A model generated the notes under the pieces. It was not told the origin of the DNA, searched no databases, and saw only the letters and a list, made by a program, of their open reading frames with translations. Below, piece by piece: positions 50,738 through 59,302 of a DNA stretch of 64,000 bases. Both the position numbers and the translations under genes were made by a program. Location of the stretch: the NCBI GenBank assembly GCA_050331455.1, contig JBHJGV010000010.1, forward strand, positions 1-64,000, in the 5' to 3' direction. This DNA is from CAYUYV01 sp050331455. Its GTDB lineage: Bacteria; Pseudomonadota; Alphaproteobacteria; JAJFIK01. The first letter of the stretch is position 1. Each line of letters opens with the position of its first letter.

Positions 50738-51850
50738 TCAGACGGACCCGGCGGCCGGTGCGGATATCCGCGCCGGCGTCAGGCGATAGGCGGCATGGAC
50801 GGCAGCCGCGAGCACAAGCACGGCGCCGGCCTGGTGGGCCACGCCAAGCGCGAGGGGCACGGCGGCAACCAGGGTCCAGATGCCCAGCAGGGCCTGCGCG
50901 GTGACGGCTGCACCCAGCAAAGCCATGGCGTGGCGGGCGGCACGGCCCAAGGGACGGCGCCAGACGAAGAGAGCGAGAGCCAGCGCTGCGATGACAGCGC
51001 CATAGGCTGTCATGCGGTGGATGAACTGCACCGTCGCGACATTTTCAAACAGGTTCGTCCAGGCCGGCGTCATATCCCACAGTCCGGCGGGAACCAGCCC
51101 GCCATCCATGAGAGGCCACGTGTTGTAGGTCATCCCGGCATCGAGGCCCGCCACGAAGGCCCCGATCACGCATTGCAGATAGACGAGCCCGGCCAGGGCT
51201 CCCGCCGCCGCCGTCACGCCCTTGGACCCCATGCGGCCGGAAATCCGTCCCGCCGGCCCGATCAGCAGGTCGCAGGCGACCCATGTGATGCAGGCGAAAA
51301 TGAACAGGGCGAGCCCCAGATGGGCGGCGAGGCGGTACTGGCTGACATCGACCCGATCCACGAGACCGCTCTGCACCATGTACCAGCCGAGGGCCCCCTG
51401 AAGGCCTCCAAGGATGAACAGGCCCCACAGGCGCAGCGCCAGGGGACGGTCCAGCTTGCGGGTGGCGTGGAAATAGAGAAGGCCGGCCAAGAATGCCGCG
51501 CCGATCAGCCGCCCCAACAGGCGATGCCCCCATTCCCAGTAGTAAATGACCTTGAACGCGGCGAGGCTCATGCCCTGGTTGATCTGCTGGTATTCCGGGA
51601 TTTGGCGGTATTTCGCGAACTCGCTTTCCCAGGCCTCGGCGCTCAAGGGGGGCAGGGCGCCGGTCACGGGCCGCCATTCGGTGATCGACAGGCCCGAATC
51701 CGTCAGCCGCGTGGCCCCGCCCACCACCACCATCGTGACCAGGAGGGCCGCCATGCCCAGCAGCCACCAGCCCACCTGTCGCCGGTGTGTCATGATGCGG
51801 TCCCCGGTCCCCACCGTGAAATCGCATCGTATTGCATCCGTGGTCCCCAT
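50738..51850 (-). CDS. ctaA: Heme A synthase (COX15/CtaA)
   Basis: 370 residues with eight hydrophobic segments. It oxidises heme O to heme A for cytochrome c oxidase. GGATRLTDSGLSITEWRPVTG near the N-terminus, WEWGHRLLGRLIG (conserved His), LAAHLGLALF, AGLDAGMTYNTWPLMDG, FIHRMTAYG and GVAHQAGAVL are the alphaproteobacterial type-2 signature with paired His ligands. The start may instead be ATG at 51793 (MTHRRQVGWW), where homology begins. Converges on metY. Confidence 0.95.
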   Translation of the reverse strand: MGTTDAIRCDFTVGTGDRIMTHRRQVGWWLLGMAALLVTMVVVGGATRLTDSGLSITEWRPVTGALPPLSAEAWESEFAKYRQIPEYQQINQGMSLAAFKVIYYWEWGHRLLGRLIGAAFLAGLLYFHATRKLDRPLALRLWGLFILGGLQGALGWYMVQSGLVDRVDVSQYRLAAHLGLALFIFACITWVACDLLIGPAGRISGRMGSKGVTAAAGALAGLVYLQCVIGAFVAGLDAGMTYNTWPLMDGGLVPAGLWDMTPAWTNLFENVATVQFIHRMTAYGAVIAALALALFVWRRPLGRAARHAMALLGAAVTAQALLGIWTLVAAVPLALGVAHQAGAVLVLAAAVHAAYRLTPARISAPAAGSV

Positions 51851-51956
51851 GGTCCAACACCCCGATGGTCATATGTCGACAGACACGCAAGACGGACGCC
51901 TCACGGCCCGTCATTCATAACATCTAGATCGATGCGATAGCAGGAGCATACGGCCC

Positions 51957-52160
51957 ATGACCATGCGGCAACGCAAACTGTTCGGAGGCGTGGCCCTCGT
52001 GGCCGGCCTCACCCTCTATATCATTCTGGTCAGTGCCTTTGTGCCGGCCCTTGTGGCCGGACAGGTCTGGCTTGAGCTTTTGCTCTATGCGGTGGCAGGG
52101 GTCGCCTGGGCTTTTCCCGTGCGCAGTCTCGTTTTGTGGATGAACAAGCCGGACGATTGA
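51957..52160 (+). CDS. DUF2842 small membrane protein
   Basis: 67 residues with two transmembrane segments (GGVALVAGLTLYIILVSAF and LELLLYAVAGVAWAFPV) and the C-terminus LVLWMNKPDD, the DUF2842 pattern. This family is found mainly in alphaproteobacteria and has no known function. It is divergent from ctaA, which suggests but does not prove a link to cytochrome oxidase maturation. Confidence 0.85.
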   Translation: MTMRQRKLFGGVALVAGLTLYIILVSAFVPALVAGQVWLELLLYAVAGVAWAFPVRSLVLWMNKPDD

Positions 52161-52305
52161 CCGGTCCTTTATGCGCGACATGTCATGTCAGACCGGTCGG
52201 CATGCGCCCGGGTCCCATGGCGCTGCGGCCCAACACTGTGTAAACCGGTGTCACCCAAACCAAGCGGCCCTTTGGAGGCCCCGCGCTTTGAAAGAGGACA
52301 GGTCC

Positions 52306-52386
52306 ATGGAAGCGATCATTGCTATTTTGTTGTTCGTCGTAGCCCTTTTTGTGCTGAACCGGGTGGAGTTCGGCCGCTTCGACTGA
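52306..52386 (+). CDS. 26-residue single-pass membrane mini-protein
   Basis: ATG 52306 to TGA 52384-52386, with AGAGGA 7-8 nt upstream. The product is MEAIIAILLFVVALF followed by VLNRVEFGRFD: one hydrophobic helix and a short charged tail. It sits 57 bp before the SSS symporter in the same orientation, so it may be a small subunit or regulator of that transporter. Too short for family assignment. Confidence 0.6.
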   Translation: MEAIIAILLFVVALFVLNRVEFGRFD

Positions 52387-52443
52387 TCCGGGTCCCGCGT
52401 CCCGGTCAAGACGCCGTTTGAGGTCTGCGAGGGAGCGTCCGGC

Positions 52444-53841
52444 ATGGGTTTGGTCATTCCCGCCCTCGTGGCTTATATGCTGCTGCAAGTGGCGGTCGGA
52501 GCGTGGGCCTCACGCTTCGTCAAGACAGAAAGCGATTATCTCGTTGCCGGCCGCTCGCTCGGACTGCCCCTCGTCGCCATGTCGGTGTTCGCGACCTGGT
52601 TCGGGGCGGAGACCGTCATCGGCTCCTCCGCGGCGGTCTCGGCCGAGGGGCTTGCGGGAGGGCGGGCCGACCCGTTCGGCTACGCGCTTTGCCTGCTCGG
52701 TATGGGTCTGTTCCTGGCCTATCAACTCCGGGTACGCAATTACGTCACCATTGGTGACCTGTTCCGGGATCGCTTTTCCCGGGCGACGGAAATCGCCGGC
52801 TCGCTTCTCTTCATCCCAAGCCTCGTGACCTGGGGGGCCGCCCAGCTCCTGGCCTTCGCCTATATCATCACGACACTGACAGGGATGGGCCTCTTTCATG
52901 CCCTGCCGCTCGTGACGGGCCTGGTCATCCTTTATACCTGGATGGGCGGTCTGCTGGGCGATGTCGTCACCGACTTCATTCAAGGCATGGTCCTGATCCT
53001 TGGCCTCATCATCCTGTGCGGCACCGTGATCGCCGCGGCCGGCGGCATTGATGTCGCGGTGTCGAGCATCACGGCGGATCAATTGCGTTTCGTGGCGCCG
53101 GACGAGTCGCTGCTTGCGCGCCTCGATATCTGGTCCGTGCCCGTCCTCGGGTCCCTCGTGTCCCAGGCTGCTTTGGCTCGGTTGCTGGCGGCGCGCACGC
53201 CCGGGATTGCGCGGAACGGAGCTTTTCTCGGCTTCGGTCTTTACATCACGGTTGGCCTGGTGCCCGTCTTCATTGCCCTGACCGCGACTCATCTGGGTCT
53301 CGACCTCGCCGGGGGCGACCGGTTCCTCCCCGCCCTGGCCGAAACGCTGTTGCCGGCGCCCTTGTTCGTGATTTTCATGGGGGCTCTCGTCTCGGCGATC
53401 CTGTCGACCATCGACAGCACCTTTCTGACGATCTCGGCGCTGATCTCTCACAATGTGGTGACGCCGGCCTTTCCCCGCCTCACCGAGCGACGCAAGGTGA
53501 CCATCGCGCGCCTCGTCCTCCTGGCGACGGGCGTGACGGCCCTCGCAATCGCAATGGCCCAGGCTGCGAACAGCAGGAGCATCATCGACATTCTTCTCCT
53601 GGCCGATTCCCTGGGGACGTCGGGACTTCTGGTGACGGTCCTGATCGGTCTTTATACGACGCGTTTCGGCGGACCAGCGGCCGCCCTGACCGCCTTTGCC
53701 CTCGGCGTACTCGGCTATCCGGTGGCAACCGGGCTTTTGGGCTTCGAGGCGCCCTATCTGTTCAGCCTCGCCAGTGCCCTTGCAGGCTACCTCACCGTCG
53801 CCCTTTGGCCACGACGCCGCCCAGCCGACCGATCAGTGTAG
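52444..53841 (+). CDS. Sodium:solute symporter (SSS family)
   Basis: 465 residues with about 13 hydrophobic segments. SSS hallmarks: SDYLVAGRSLGLPLVAMSVFATWFGAETVIGSSAA (about 30-64, here described in part), GLVILYTWMGGLLGDVVTDFIQGMVL and ILSTIDSTFLTISALISHNVV. Expected to couple Na+ entry to uptake of an organic solute at the inner membrane. The substrate is unknown. Preceded by the 26-residue membrane protein. Confidence 0.9.
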   Translation: MGLVIPALVAYMLLQVAVGAWASRFVKTESDYLVAGRSLGLPLVAMSVFATWFGAETVIGSSAAVSAEGLAGGRADPFGYALCLLGMGLFLAYQLRVRNYVTIGDLFRDRFSRATEIAGSLLFIPSLVTWGAAQLLAFAYIITTLTGMGLFHALPLVTGLVILYTWMGGLLGDVVTDFIQGMVLILGLIILCGTVIAAAGGIDVAVSSITADQLRFVAPDESLLARLDIWSVPVLGSLVSQAALARLLAARTPGIARNGAFLGFGLYITVGLVPVFIALTATHLGLDLAGGDRFLPALAETLLPAPLFVIFMGALVSAILSTIDSTFLTISALISHNVVTPAFPRLTERRKVTIARLVLLATGVTALAIAMAQAANSRSIIDILLLADSLGTSGLLVTVLIGLYTTRFGGPAAALTAFALGVLGYPVATGLLGFEAPYLFSLASALAGYLTVALWPRRRPADRSV

Positions 53842-54154
53842 ATGGCTTGACCAATCGTATGCGGATGAAACGGGCCTCTGGCATCGTGCGGTCAGCGCCC
53901 GGGGGCACTTGCTTTTTGCCGCCTTGTGCTGGGCTGTTCAAATCGGTTCCAGCCCGACGCCGCTTGGGCGGACGGGGGTGCATTCATCAATGTCTCCGAA
54001 GGCCGGCGACCGGGTCACGGGAACACATTCTCAGTATGCTTAACATCTCCGCTTAAATCGGCCTTAAGGTGTATGCGCCTAGCCTGAACGACGGGAAAGG
54101 GGTGTCGGCGACCGGGCGGACCGTCGACACGGCGATAAAAGGGGAGACGGGTGG
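53842..54154. other. 313-bp intergenic region upstream of the MarR regulator
   Basis: No gene recognised. An AT-richer part around 54020-54070 (TTAACATCTCCGCTTAAATC) probably holds the regulator's promoter. No terminator was seen for the symporter. Confidence 0.4.
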
Positions 54155-54688
54155 ATGTCATCAGCGACGGCGGCGGCCTACGCACGTGTGGTCGATCCCA
54201 TGGATCCGTGGGCCAGCGATGAACCGCAGGACCGGTTCAGCACCTATCTTGCGGCCCTCACACTTATCGAACGGCTGCATCGCCAGCTTCTCGATGTGAT
54301 CAAGGACGAACTGGAGCGCCTGGGCCGCTCCGATATTAACAGCGTCCAGGCGCTGCTGCTGTTCAATATCGGCGATTCCGAACTCACCGCGGGGGAGCTG
54401 CGCAGTCGTGGGCACTATCAGGGGTCAAACGTGTCCTACAATCTGAAAAAGCTCGTGGATCTGGGCTATCTGCGCCACGAACGCTCCGACACCGACCGGC
54501 GCTCGGTGCGCATCAGCCTGACCCGGTCAGGCACGGAGGTGAGGGACATCGTCACGGGCCTGTTCGAGCGCCATATGAACTCGATCCGGGAGGCGGGCGG
54601 CATTTCCGACGAGGCGATCACCTCAATGAATGTGACCCTGCGTCGCCTGGAACGCTTCTGGACGGATCAGATCCGCTATCGCCTCTAG
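54155..54688 (+). CDS. MarR-family winged-helix regulator (LdtR-like)
   Basis: 177 residues. After an N-terminal helix-rich part (RFSTYLAALTLIERLHRQLLDVI) comes the winged helix: INSVQALLLFNIGDSELTAGELRSRG, recognition helix GSNVSYNLKKLVDLGYL, wing ERSDTDRRSVRISLT. The long N-terminal helix, the DINSVQALLLFNIG block and the size match the alphaproteobacterial LdtR type, which in Liberibacter controls an L,D-transpeptidase gene and stress tolerance. GGGGAG precedes ATG 54155. No transpeptidase gene is nearby. Confidence 0.85.
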   Translation: MSSATAAAYARVVDPMDPWASDEPQDRFSTYLAALTLIERLHRQLLDVIKDELERLGRSDINSVQALLLFNIGDSELTAGELRSRGHYQGSNVSYNLKKLVDLGYLRHERSDTDRRSVRISLTRSGTEVRDIVTGLFERHMNSIREAGGISDEAITSMNVTLRRLERFWTDQIRYRL

Positions 54689-54766
54689 GAGCGCCGATCT
54701 AAGGGCCTGAGGAGTTGGGGCGCCCTGCAAGGGCCTTTCGGTGCGTGCATGTTCTGTGGCAAGCAT

Positions 54767-54796
54767 AACGGGCTGTCGGTTCGCCGGCCCGTTTTT
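54767..54796 (+). terminator. Intrinsic terminator of the MarR gene
   Basis: AACGGGC (54767-54773) pairs with GCCCGTT (54787-54793), 13-nt loop, then TTT. It lies 79 bp past the MarR stop and just before mgtE. Confidence 0.7.
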
Positions 54797-54824
54797 CGCT
54801 TCCCCCCAAAAAGGACAAGCATTG

Positions 54825-56282
54825 GTGCCAGATCCCTCCGCCCATAGCCTCGCTTCGGTGCCCCAGCGGGCCCCCGATGCACCGCCGCCCGACAGCGGGG
54901 ATGAGCGGACTGCGGAGGACCATATGCCGCATATGGCGGATTTTGTGCTGTCGCCGGATTTCGTGCGCGCCGTGGTCGAGGCCCTGGACGCCACCGACGA
55001 TGCCGAAGTGCGCCGCCTCGTGGCGCCGCTCCACGTGGCCGATGTGGCCGACCTTTTGGAAATCATCCGCCCCTTCGAACGGCGCGCCCTGATCCGTGCA
55101 CTTGGCGATGCGCTCGATCCGGAAGTCTTGTCCGAACTCGACGAGGACGTGCGCGATGACGTGCTCGCGGTGATCGAGCCGGTGGTGCTGGCCGAAGCCG
55201 TCACCGCCCTCGACAATGACGACGCGGTCTATCTGCTGGAGGACCTGGAGGAGGAGCGTCAGCAGGAAATCCTGGCCCATGTGCCGGACCGGGAGCGGGC
55301 GGCCGTCGAACTGGGTCTTCGGTATCCGGACTATACCGCCGGCCGCCTGATGCAGCGGGACGTGATCGCCGTTCCCGAATCCTGGGCCGTCGGTCAGCTG
55401 ATCGATTACGCCCGCGAGACCGAAGACCTGCCTTACGAGTTTTTCGAAGTTTTCGTCGTGGACCCCATGCACCGGCCGGTGGGGACCGTGCCCCTCAGCC
55501 GGCTGTTGCGCCAGAAGCGGGATGTGGCCCTGCGCGACATTCTGGACGAGGACGCCATCACGGTCTCGGCCACGATGCTCCAAGAAGAGGCAGCGTACCT
55601 CTTCCAGCAATATCACCTGGTGTCCGCACCGGTGGTCGACGACGCGGGCCGCCTCCTCGGCATGCTGACCGTCGACGACATGATCGAGGTCATTCAGGAC
55701 GAGGCCGAGGAAGACGTGCGCGCCCTGGGCGGTGTCGGCGACGAGGGCCTGTCCGACCCGGTGCTGCGCACCATGCGCCAGCGCTTTTCCTGGCTGTTCA
55801 TCAATCTGCTCACGGCTGTTCTGGCCTCGATCGTGATCAGCGTGTTCGAGCAGTCCATCGAGCAGGTGGTCGCCCTCGCGGTTCTGATGCCGATCGTCGC
55901 CTCCATGGGCGGCAATGCGGGCACCCAGACCCTGACCGTCGCGGTGCGCGCCCTGGCGACCCGGGATCTGACGCCGACCAACGCCCTGCGCATCGTGTTC
56001 CGGGAAGGGTTGGTCGGAACGCTCAACGGCCTGACCTTCGCGGTCATCATGGGCCTTGTGGCCGTGTTCTGGTTCCAAAGTCCCATACTCGGCGTTGTGG
56101 TTGCCGTCGCCATGGTGGTCAATCTGGCCCTGGCGGGGCTGGCCGGGATCCTCATTCCCCTGTCGCTCCAGCGGGCCGGGGCCGATCCCGCCCTCGCATC
56201 GACGGTGTTCGTCACCACCGTCACCGATGTCGCCGGGTTCTTCGTTTTCCTGGGTCTTGCGAGTATCGTGCTGATCGGATGA
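54825..56282 (+). CDS. mgtE: Magnesium transporter MgtE
   Basis: 485 residues if GTG 54825 is used (AAGGA 9 nt upstream; TTG 54822 and ATG 54924 are alternatives). Mg2+ channel of the inner membrane gated by cytoplasmic Mg2+. N-domain with superhelical repeats (HVADVADLLEIIRPFERRAL), two CBS domains (about 175-290; LMQRDVIAVPESWAVGQLI, YLFQQYHLVSAPVVDDAGR), connecting helix, and five TM segments with VLMPIVASMGGNAGTQTLTV lining the pore and the conserved Asp in VTTVTDVAGFFVFLG. Its TGA overlaps an ATG (56279), so the kelch gene downstream may be coupled. Confidence 0.93.
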   Translation: MPDPSAHSLASVPQRAPDAPPPDSGDERTAEDHMPHMADFVLSPDFVRAVVEALDATDDAEVRRLVAPLHVADVADLLEIIRPFERRALIRALGDALDPEVLSELDEDVRDDVLAVIEPVVLAEAVTALDNDDAVYLLEDLEEERQQEILAHVPDRERAAVELGLRYPDYTAGRLMQRDVIAVPESWAVGQLIDYARETEDLPYEFFEVFVVDPMHRPVGTVPLSRLLRQKRDVALRDILDEDAITVSATMLQEEAAYLFQQYHLVSAPVVDDAGRLLGMLTVDDMIEVIQDEAEEDVRALGGVGDEGLSDPVLRTMRQRFSWLFINLLTAVLASIVISVFEQSIEQVVALAVLMPIVASMGGNAGTQTLTVAVRALATRDLTPTNALRIVFREGLVGTLNGLTFAVIMGLVAVFWFQSPILGVVVAVAMVVNLALAGLAGILIPLSLQRAGADPALASTVFVTTVTDVAGFFVFLGLASIVLIG

Positions 56283-56338
56283 CATGGCATCCCCGCGCGG
56301 CCAAAGGGCGGGCATGTCCAAACCGGGAGTTGATCGCC

Positions 56339-57346
56339 GTGATCGCGCAGACCTCATTGTTCCGGACCCTTTCGCGCCACGCCGGTGCCCACACCGTTTT
56401 CGCCCTGTGCGTTTTGGCTGTTTGCGTTCTCGTGCCGGCTGCGCCGGCGGGCGCCGCGGACGGATCCTGGCGCTCGGCCCGGCCCATGGAGACCGCCCGC
56501 TCCAATTCCGGCAGTGCGGTCCATAAGGGGGAGATCTACGTGGCGGGGGGCGCCAGCGTGCTCGGTGCCCGGGACGTGTTCGAGGTCTTCGATCCCTTTT
56601 CGGAAATCTGGCGGCCCCTGCCGGCCCTGCCCGAGGGGCGGGAGCAGTTCGGCATGGCGACCCTTGGCGACCGGGTCTATATCGCCGGCGGCTATGGCAA
56701 GGACAGTTTGGCGCCCCGTGCAGATCTTTGGATGTATGATGTGCCGTCGGGTCGCTGGCTCACCGGGCCTTCGTTGCCCGATGCCCGGGCCGGTCACAGC
56801 ATGGTTGCCGCGGGGGGCAAGCTTTATGTCCTGGGCGGCCTCGCCGCGGGCGCCGCGCCCCGGAGCGCCCCGGTGTTTGCCTTCGACCCCCGGACCAGCA
56901 ATTGGTCCGCCATGCCCTGGCAATTGCCCCAGCCGCGGGGTGACGCGGCAACGGTCACCGATGGCGGCCGCTTCATCTATGTCCTGGGCGGACGCAGCGG
57001 GAAGGGACCCATCGCCCGGGTCGACCGGCTGGATCTTGACTCCGGCACATGGGAGCGCCTTGCCGACATGCCGCGGGCCCGGTCGGGCCATACCGCTGCG
57101 CTGATCGACGGGCGGATCCATGTCACCGGCGGCGTGGCGGCCGAGGCCTTCAAAACCTATGCCGACCATGACGTGTTTGATCTACGCCTTGGGCGGTGGA
57201 CGCAGGCGGCGCCCCTGCCGACGCCGCGCCACGGCCTCGTCTCCGCGGCCATCGGTGAAAGCTGGTATGTCATCGGCGGCGGCTCCGGCGCGGGTTTCTT
57301 TACCGTGTTCACCGAGGCCGATGCGGTCGAAGTGTTTGAACCCTGA
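56339..57346 (+). CDS. Exported kelch-repeat protein
   Basis: 335 residues from GTG 56339 (GGGAG upstream), followed by a signal peptide (VFALCVLAVCVLVPAAPAGAAD). The alternative ATG 56279 overlaps the mgtE stop. The mature part is a six-bladed kelch beta-propeller: each unit has G-Y/V-Y-V-x-GG and a W about 12 residues on (EIYVAGGAS ... WRPLPALPEGREQFG; YIAGGYG ... WLTGPSLPDARAGHS; YVLGGLA; YVLGGRSG ... WERLADMPRARSGH; HVTGGVA; YVIGGGSG). Periplasmic; kelch propellers bind sugars (sialic acid mutarotase type) or proteins. Ligand unknown. Confidence 0.88.
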   Translation: MIAQTSLFRTLSRHAGAHTVFALCVLAVCVLVPAAPAGAADGSWRSARPMETARSNSGSAVHKGEIYVAGGASVLGARDVFEVFDPFSEIWRPLPALPEGREQFGMATLGDRVYIAGGYGKDSLAPRADLWMYDVPSGRWLTGPSLPDARAGHSMVAAGGKLYVLGGLAAGAAPRSAPVFAFDPRTSNWSAMPWQLPQPRGDAATVTDGGRFIYVLGGRSGKGPIARVDRLDLDSGTWERLADMPRARSGHTAALIDGRIHVTGGVAAEAFKTYADHDVFDLRLGRWTQAAPLPTPRHGLVSAAIGESWYVIGGGSGAGFFTVFTEADAVEVFEP

Positions 57347-57428
57347 CGGCTTGCCCGTAACCGGCGACTCGTCCCAGCATTGACCCCATGTCATCCGTTG
57401 ACCATGCCGCCACTGGGGGGCCGCACCC

Positions 57429-58601
57429 ATGAGTCTGGACGGCGCGCCGCGCGTTGAGACCTCATCCCTTGAAACCCGCCTGACCCGCCTCGACGCCATG
57501 GGTGTCCGGATCGTCGATCCGCGCCAGGTGACAGTGGCGGAGGATGTGGACCTAACCCGCATCCAGCCCGGCGCGGTTCTGTTCCCCGGGACCCGGCTTG
57601 CCGGCGCACGGACCTTTATTGGGGCCAATGCCCGGATCGGACCCGAAGGCCCAGCCGTGCTGGAAAACGCCGTGATCGCCGAGGACGCCGTCATCGCCAG
57701 CGGTTTTGTGAATGGCGCGGTCCTTTTGCCCGGAGCGTGCGCGGGCGCCAATGCGCATTTGCGGCCCGGCACCCTGATGGAGGAGGACGCCTCGACCGCC
57801 CATGCGGTTGGTCTGAAGCAGACCATTCTGATGGCCTATGTAACCCTTGGGTCCCTGATCAATTTCTGCGATGCCCTGGTTACCGGCGGGCGCTCCCGCA
57901 AGGATCACACGGAAATCGGCAGCGGCTTCATTCATTTCAATTTCACGCCCTGGGGCAGGCACGGCGACAAGGCCACCGCGTCCCTGGTCGGGCGGGTCGT
58001 CGACGGTGTCTTTCTGGACAAGGACAAGATCTTTTTGGGCGGCCTGTCCGGAATGGTCGGTCCCCAGACGGGCGGCTTTGGCGCCCTGACGGGGGCCGGC
58101 CAGGTCATCCGCGACCCGGTCGGCGACGGCGAGATCGTGGCCACGGCCCAGCGCAATGCGCGCCGGCCCTGGACATTCGGCCGGGGCGATCCACCGGCCC
58201 GCCGGCGTCGGGCCGCGGCCGCCTATATGGCCCAGCTCCTGGCCCTCAAGGCTTGGTATGCCCAGGTGCGCCTGCCCCGGGCCGTCGCGGCCCAGGGGCC
58301 GGCCGGGCCCTTGCCGACGGTCCTGAATGAGGCCCTGACGACCCTTGACGTGTGTCTGGAGGAACGGATCAAGCGGTCGAATGATTTTGCGCGCGAGCGC
58401 AACGCCCCCCTGATCGCTGCTCCGCCCACGGATCTGCCGGCCTGCCCGCTGGATGTGGCAAGCCTTTCGCCCGGTGAGGCGCATACGGACTGGGTCAAAG
58501 GCCTAGCCCCGGAGACCCGGCATCCCCTCAAGACTTGGCTGGCCAGCATCGCCCGCTCCGCGGAAGCCGAGCTGATGAAACCGGCTACGGATATGTCGTG
58601 A
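57429..58601 (+). CDS. Left-handed beta-helix protein, GlmU C-terminal-like
   Basis: 390 residues. Residues about 30-110 and 130-240 carry hexapeptide-type repeats (V-I-AED-A-VIASGFVNGAVLLPG), and DHTEIGSGFIHFNFTP and FLGGLSGMVGPQTGGFGALTGAG resemble the GlmU-like acyltransferase/uridyltransferase beta-helix. The pyrophosphorylase Rossmann domain of GlmU is absent, and the C-terminal 120 residues are helical and not recognised. A sugar-nucleotide acyltransferase or binding function is possible but unproven. Its 3' end overlaps the lipoprotein gene on the other strand by 17 bp. Confidence 0.7.
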   Translation: MSLDGAPRVETSSLETRLTRLDAMGVRIVDPRQVTVAEDVDLTRIQPGAVLFPGTRLAGARTFIGANARIGPEGPAVLENAVIAEDAVIASGFVNGAVLLPGACAGANAHLRPGTLMEEDASTAHAVGLKQTILMAYVTLGSLINFCDALVTGGRSRKDHTEIGSGFIHFNFTPWGRHGDKATASLVGRVVDGVFLDKDKIFLGGLSGMVGPQTGGFGALTGAGQVIRDPVGDGEIVATAQRNARRPWTFGRGDPPARRRRAAAAYMAQLLALKAWYAQVRLPRAVAAQGPAGPLPTVLNEALTTLDVCLEERIKRSNDFARERNAPLIAAPPTDLPACPLDVASLSPGEAHTDWVKGLAPETRHPLKTWLASIARSAEAELMKPATDMS

Positions 58602-59256
58602 ACCGCGTCGTCCCGACGGGCATGCCATAGGCCGGAAGGATCCGAGCCTCTTCCTGGGACAGGGCGAAACGCGCCGTGCTCAGATCGGTTTGCAACCTCA
58701 GGCGATCATTCTGCAGGTCTTGGTACTCGCGGCGAAAATCCCGCAATTTGTCGACCAGCCGATCCCGCTCCTCCTGGGTCAGGGCCGGGTCGCGCAGGCG
58801 CTGTTCCACATCGAAGGACTGTTCCTCAATGTTCCGCATCCGATCGGCCATGCGTTCCATGTCGTCCGCCACATCTTCCACGCGCTCGCGCAGGTCATGG
58901 ACCTGCTTGCCGTCGCTGTAGGCGGTGAGGAACTGGGGCGCCAGATGGGGCGGGCAGACACCGTGATAGGTGTTGCCGTTGATCCCCTCCTGGAAGCCGC
59001 GCCCGGGCTCGCAATAGGACCGCAGGCCCTCGATCCGGCCGGCCCGATAGGTCCCCAGATCAGCGGCAAAGCCGTGTTTGGCGCAGGCGCTCTGGTGTTC
59101 GGCGAAGCGGCTTTCGGGTGTCCCCTGGGTGCCGTCCACATAGCCGATCTGGCGCCAGTTGGCGACGCTGCATTCGGCTTTGTTCATGCTGGCGCATCCG
59201 GTGAGAAGGCAACCCGCGACGGCGATCAGACCTGCCAGATATTCTATCCGTACCAT
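58585..59256 (-). CDS. DUF2799 lipoprotein
   Basis: 223 residues from ATG 59256 (GAGGGGA upstream). Lipobox LLTGC gives Cys21, so it is a lipid-anchored outer-membrane or periplasmic protein. The DUF2799 pattern is ANWRQIGYVDG, RFAEHQSACAKHG, TYRAGRIEGLRSYCEPGRGF and NGNTYHGVCPP with conserved Cys. The second half is a long acidic/basic coiled coil (VHDLRERVEDVADDMERM ... ERDRLVDKLRDFRREYQDL), probably for oligomerisation. Function unknown. Confidence 0.88.
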   Translation of the reverse strand: MVRIEYLAGLIAVAGCLLTGCASMNKAECSVANWRQIGYVDGTQGTPESRFAEHQSACAKHGFAADLGTYRAGRIEGLRSYCEPGRGFQEGINGNTYHGVCPPHLAPQFLTAYSDGKQVHDLRERVEDVADDMERMADRMRNIEEQSFDVEQRLRDPALTQEERDRLVDKLRDFRREYQDLQNDRLRLQTDLSTARFALSQEEARILPAYGMPVGTTRFTTYP

Positions 59257-59302
59257 GATTGTCCCCTCGTCTTTCGCGCGTCCGGGTCGCAGGCACCCGG
59301 CC

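Noticed and set aside
54699..56357. 552-codon minus-strand frame
   Set aside because: Antisense to mgtE; no motifs, composition typical of a shadow frame in GC-rich DNA.
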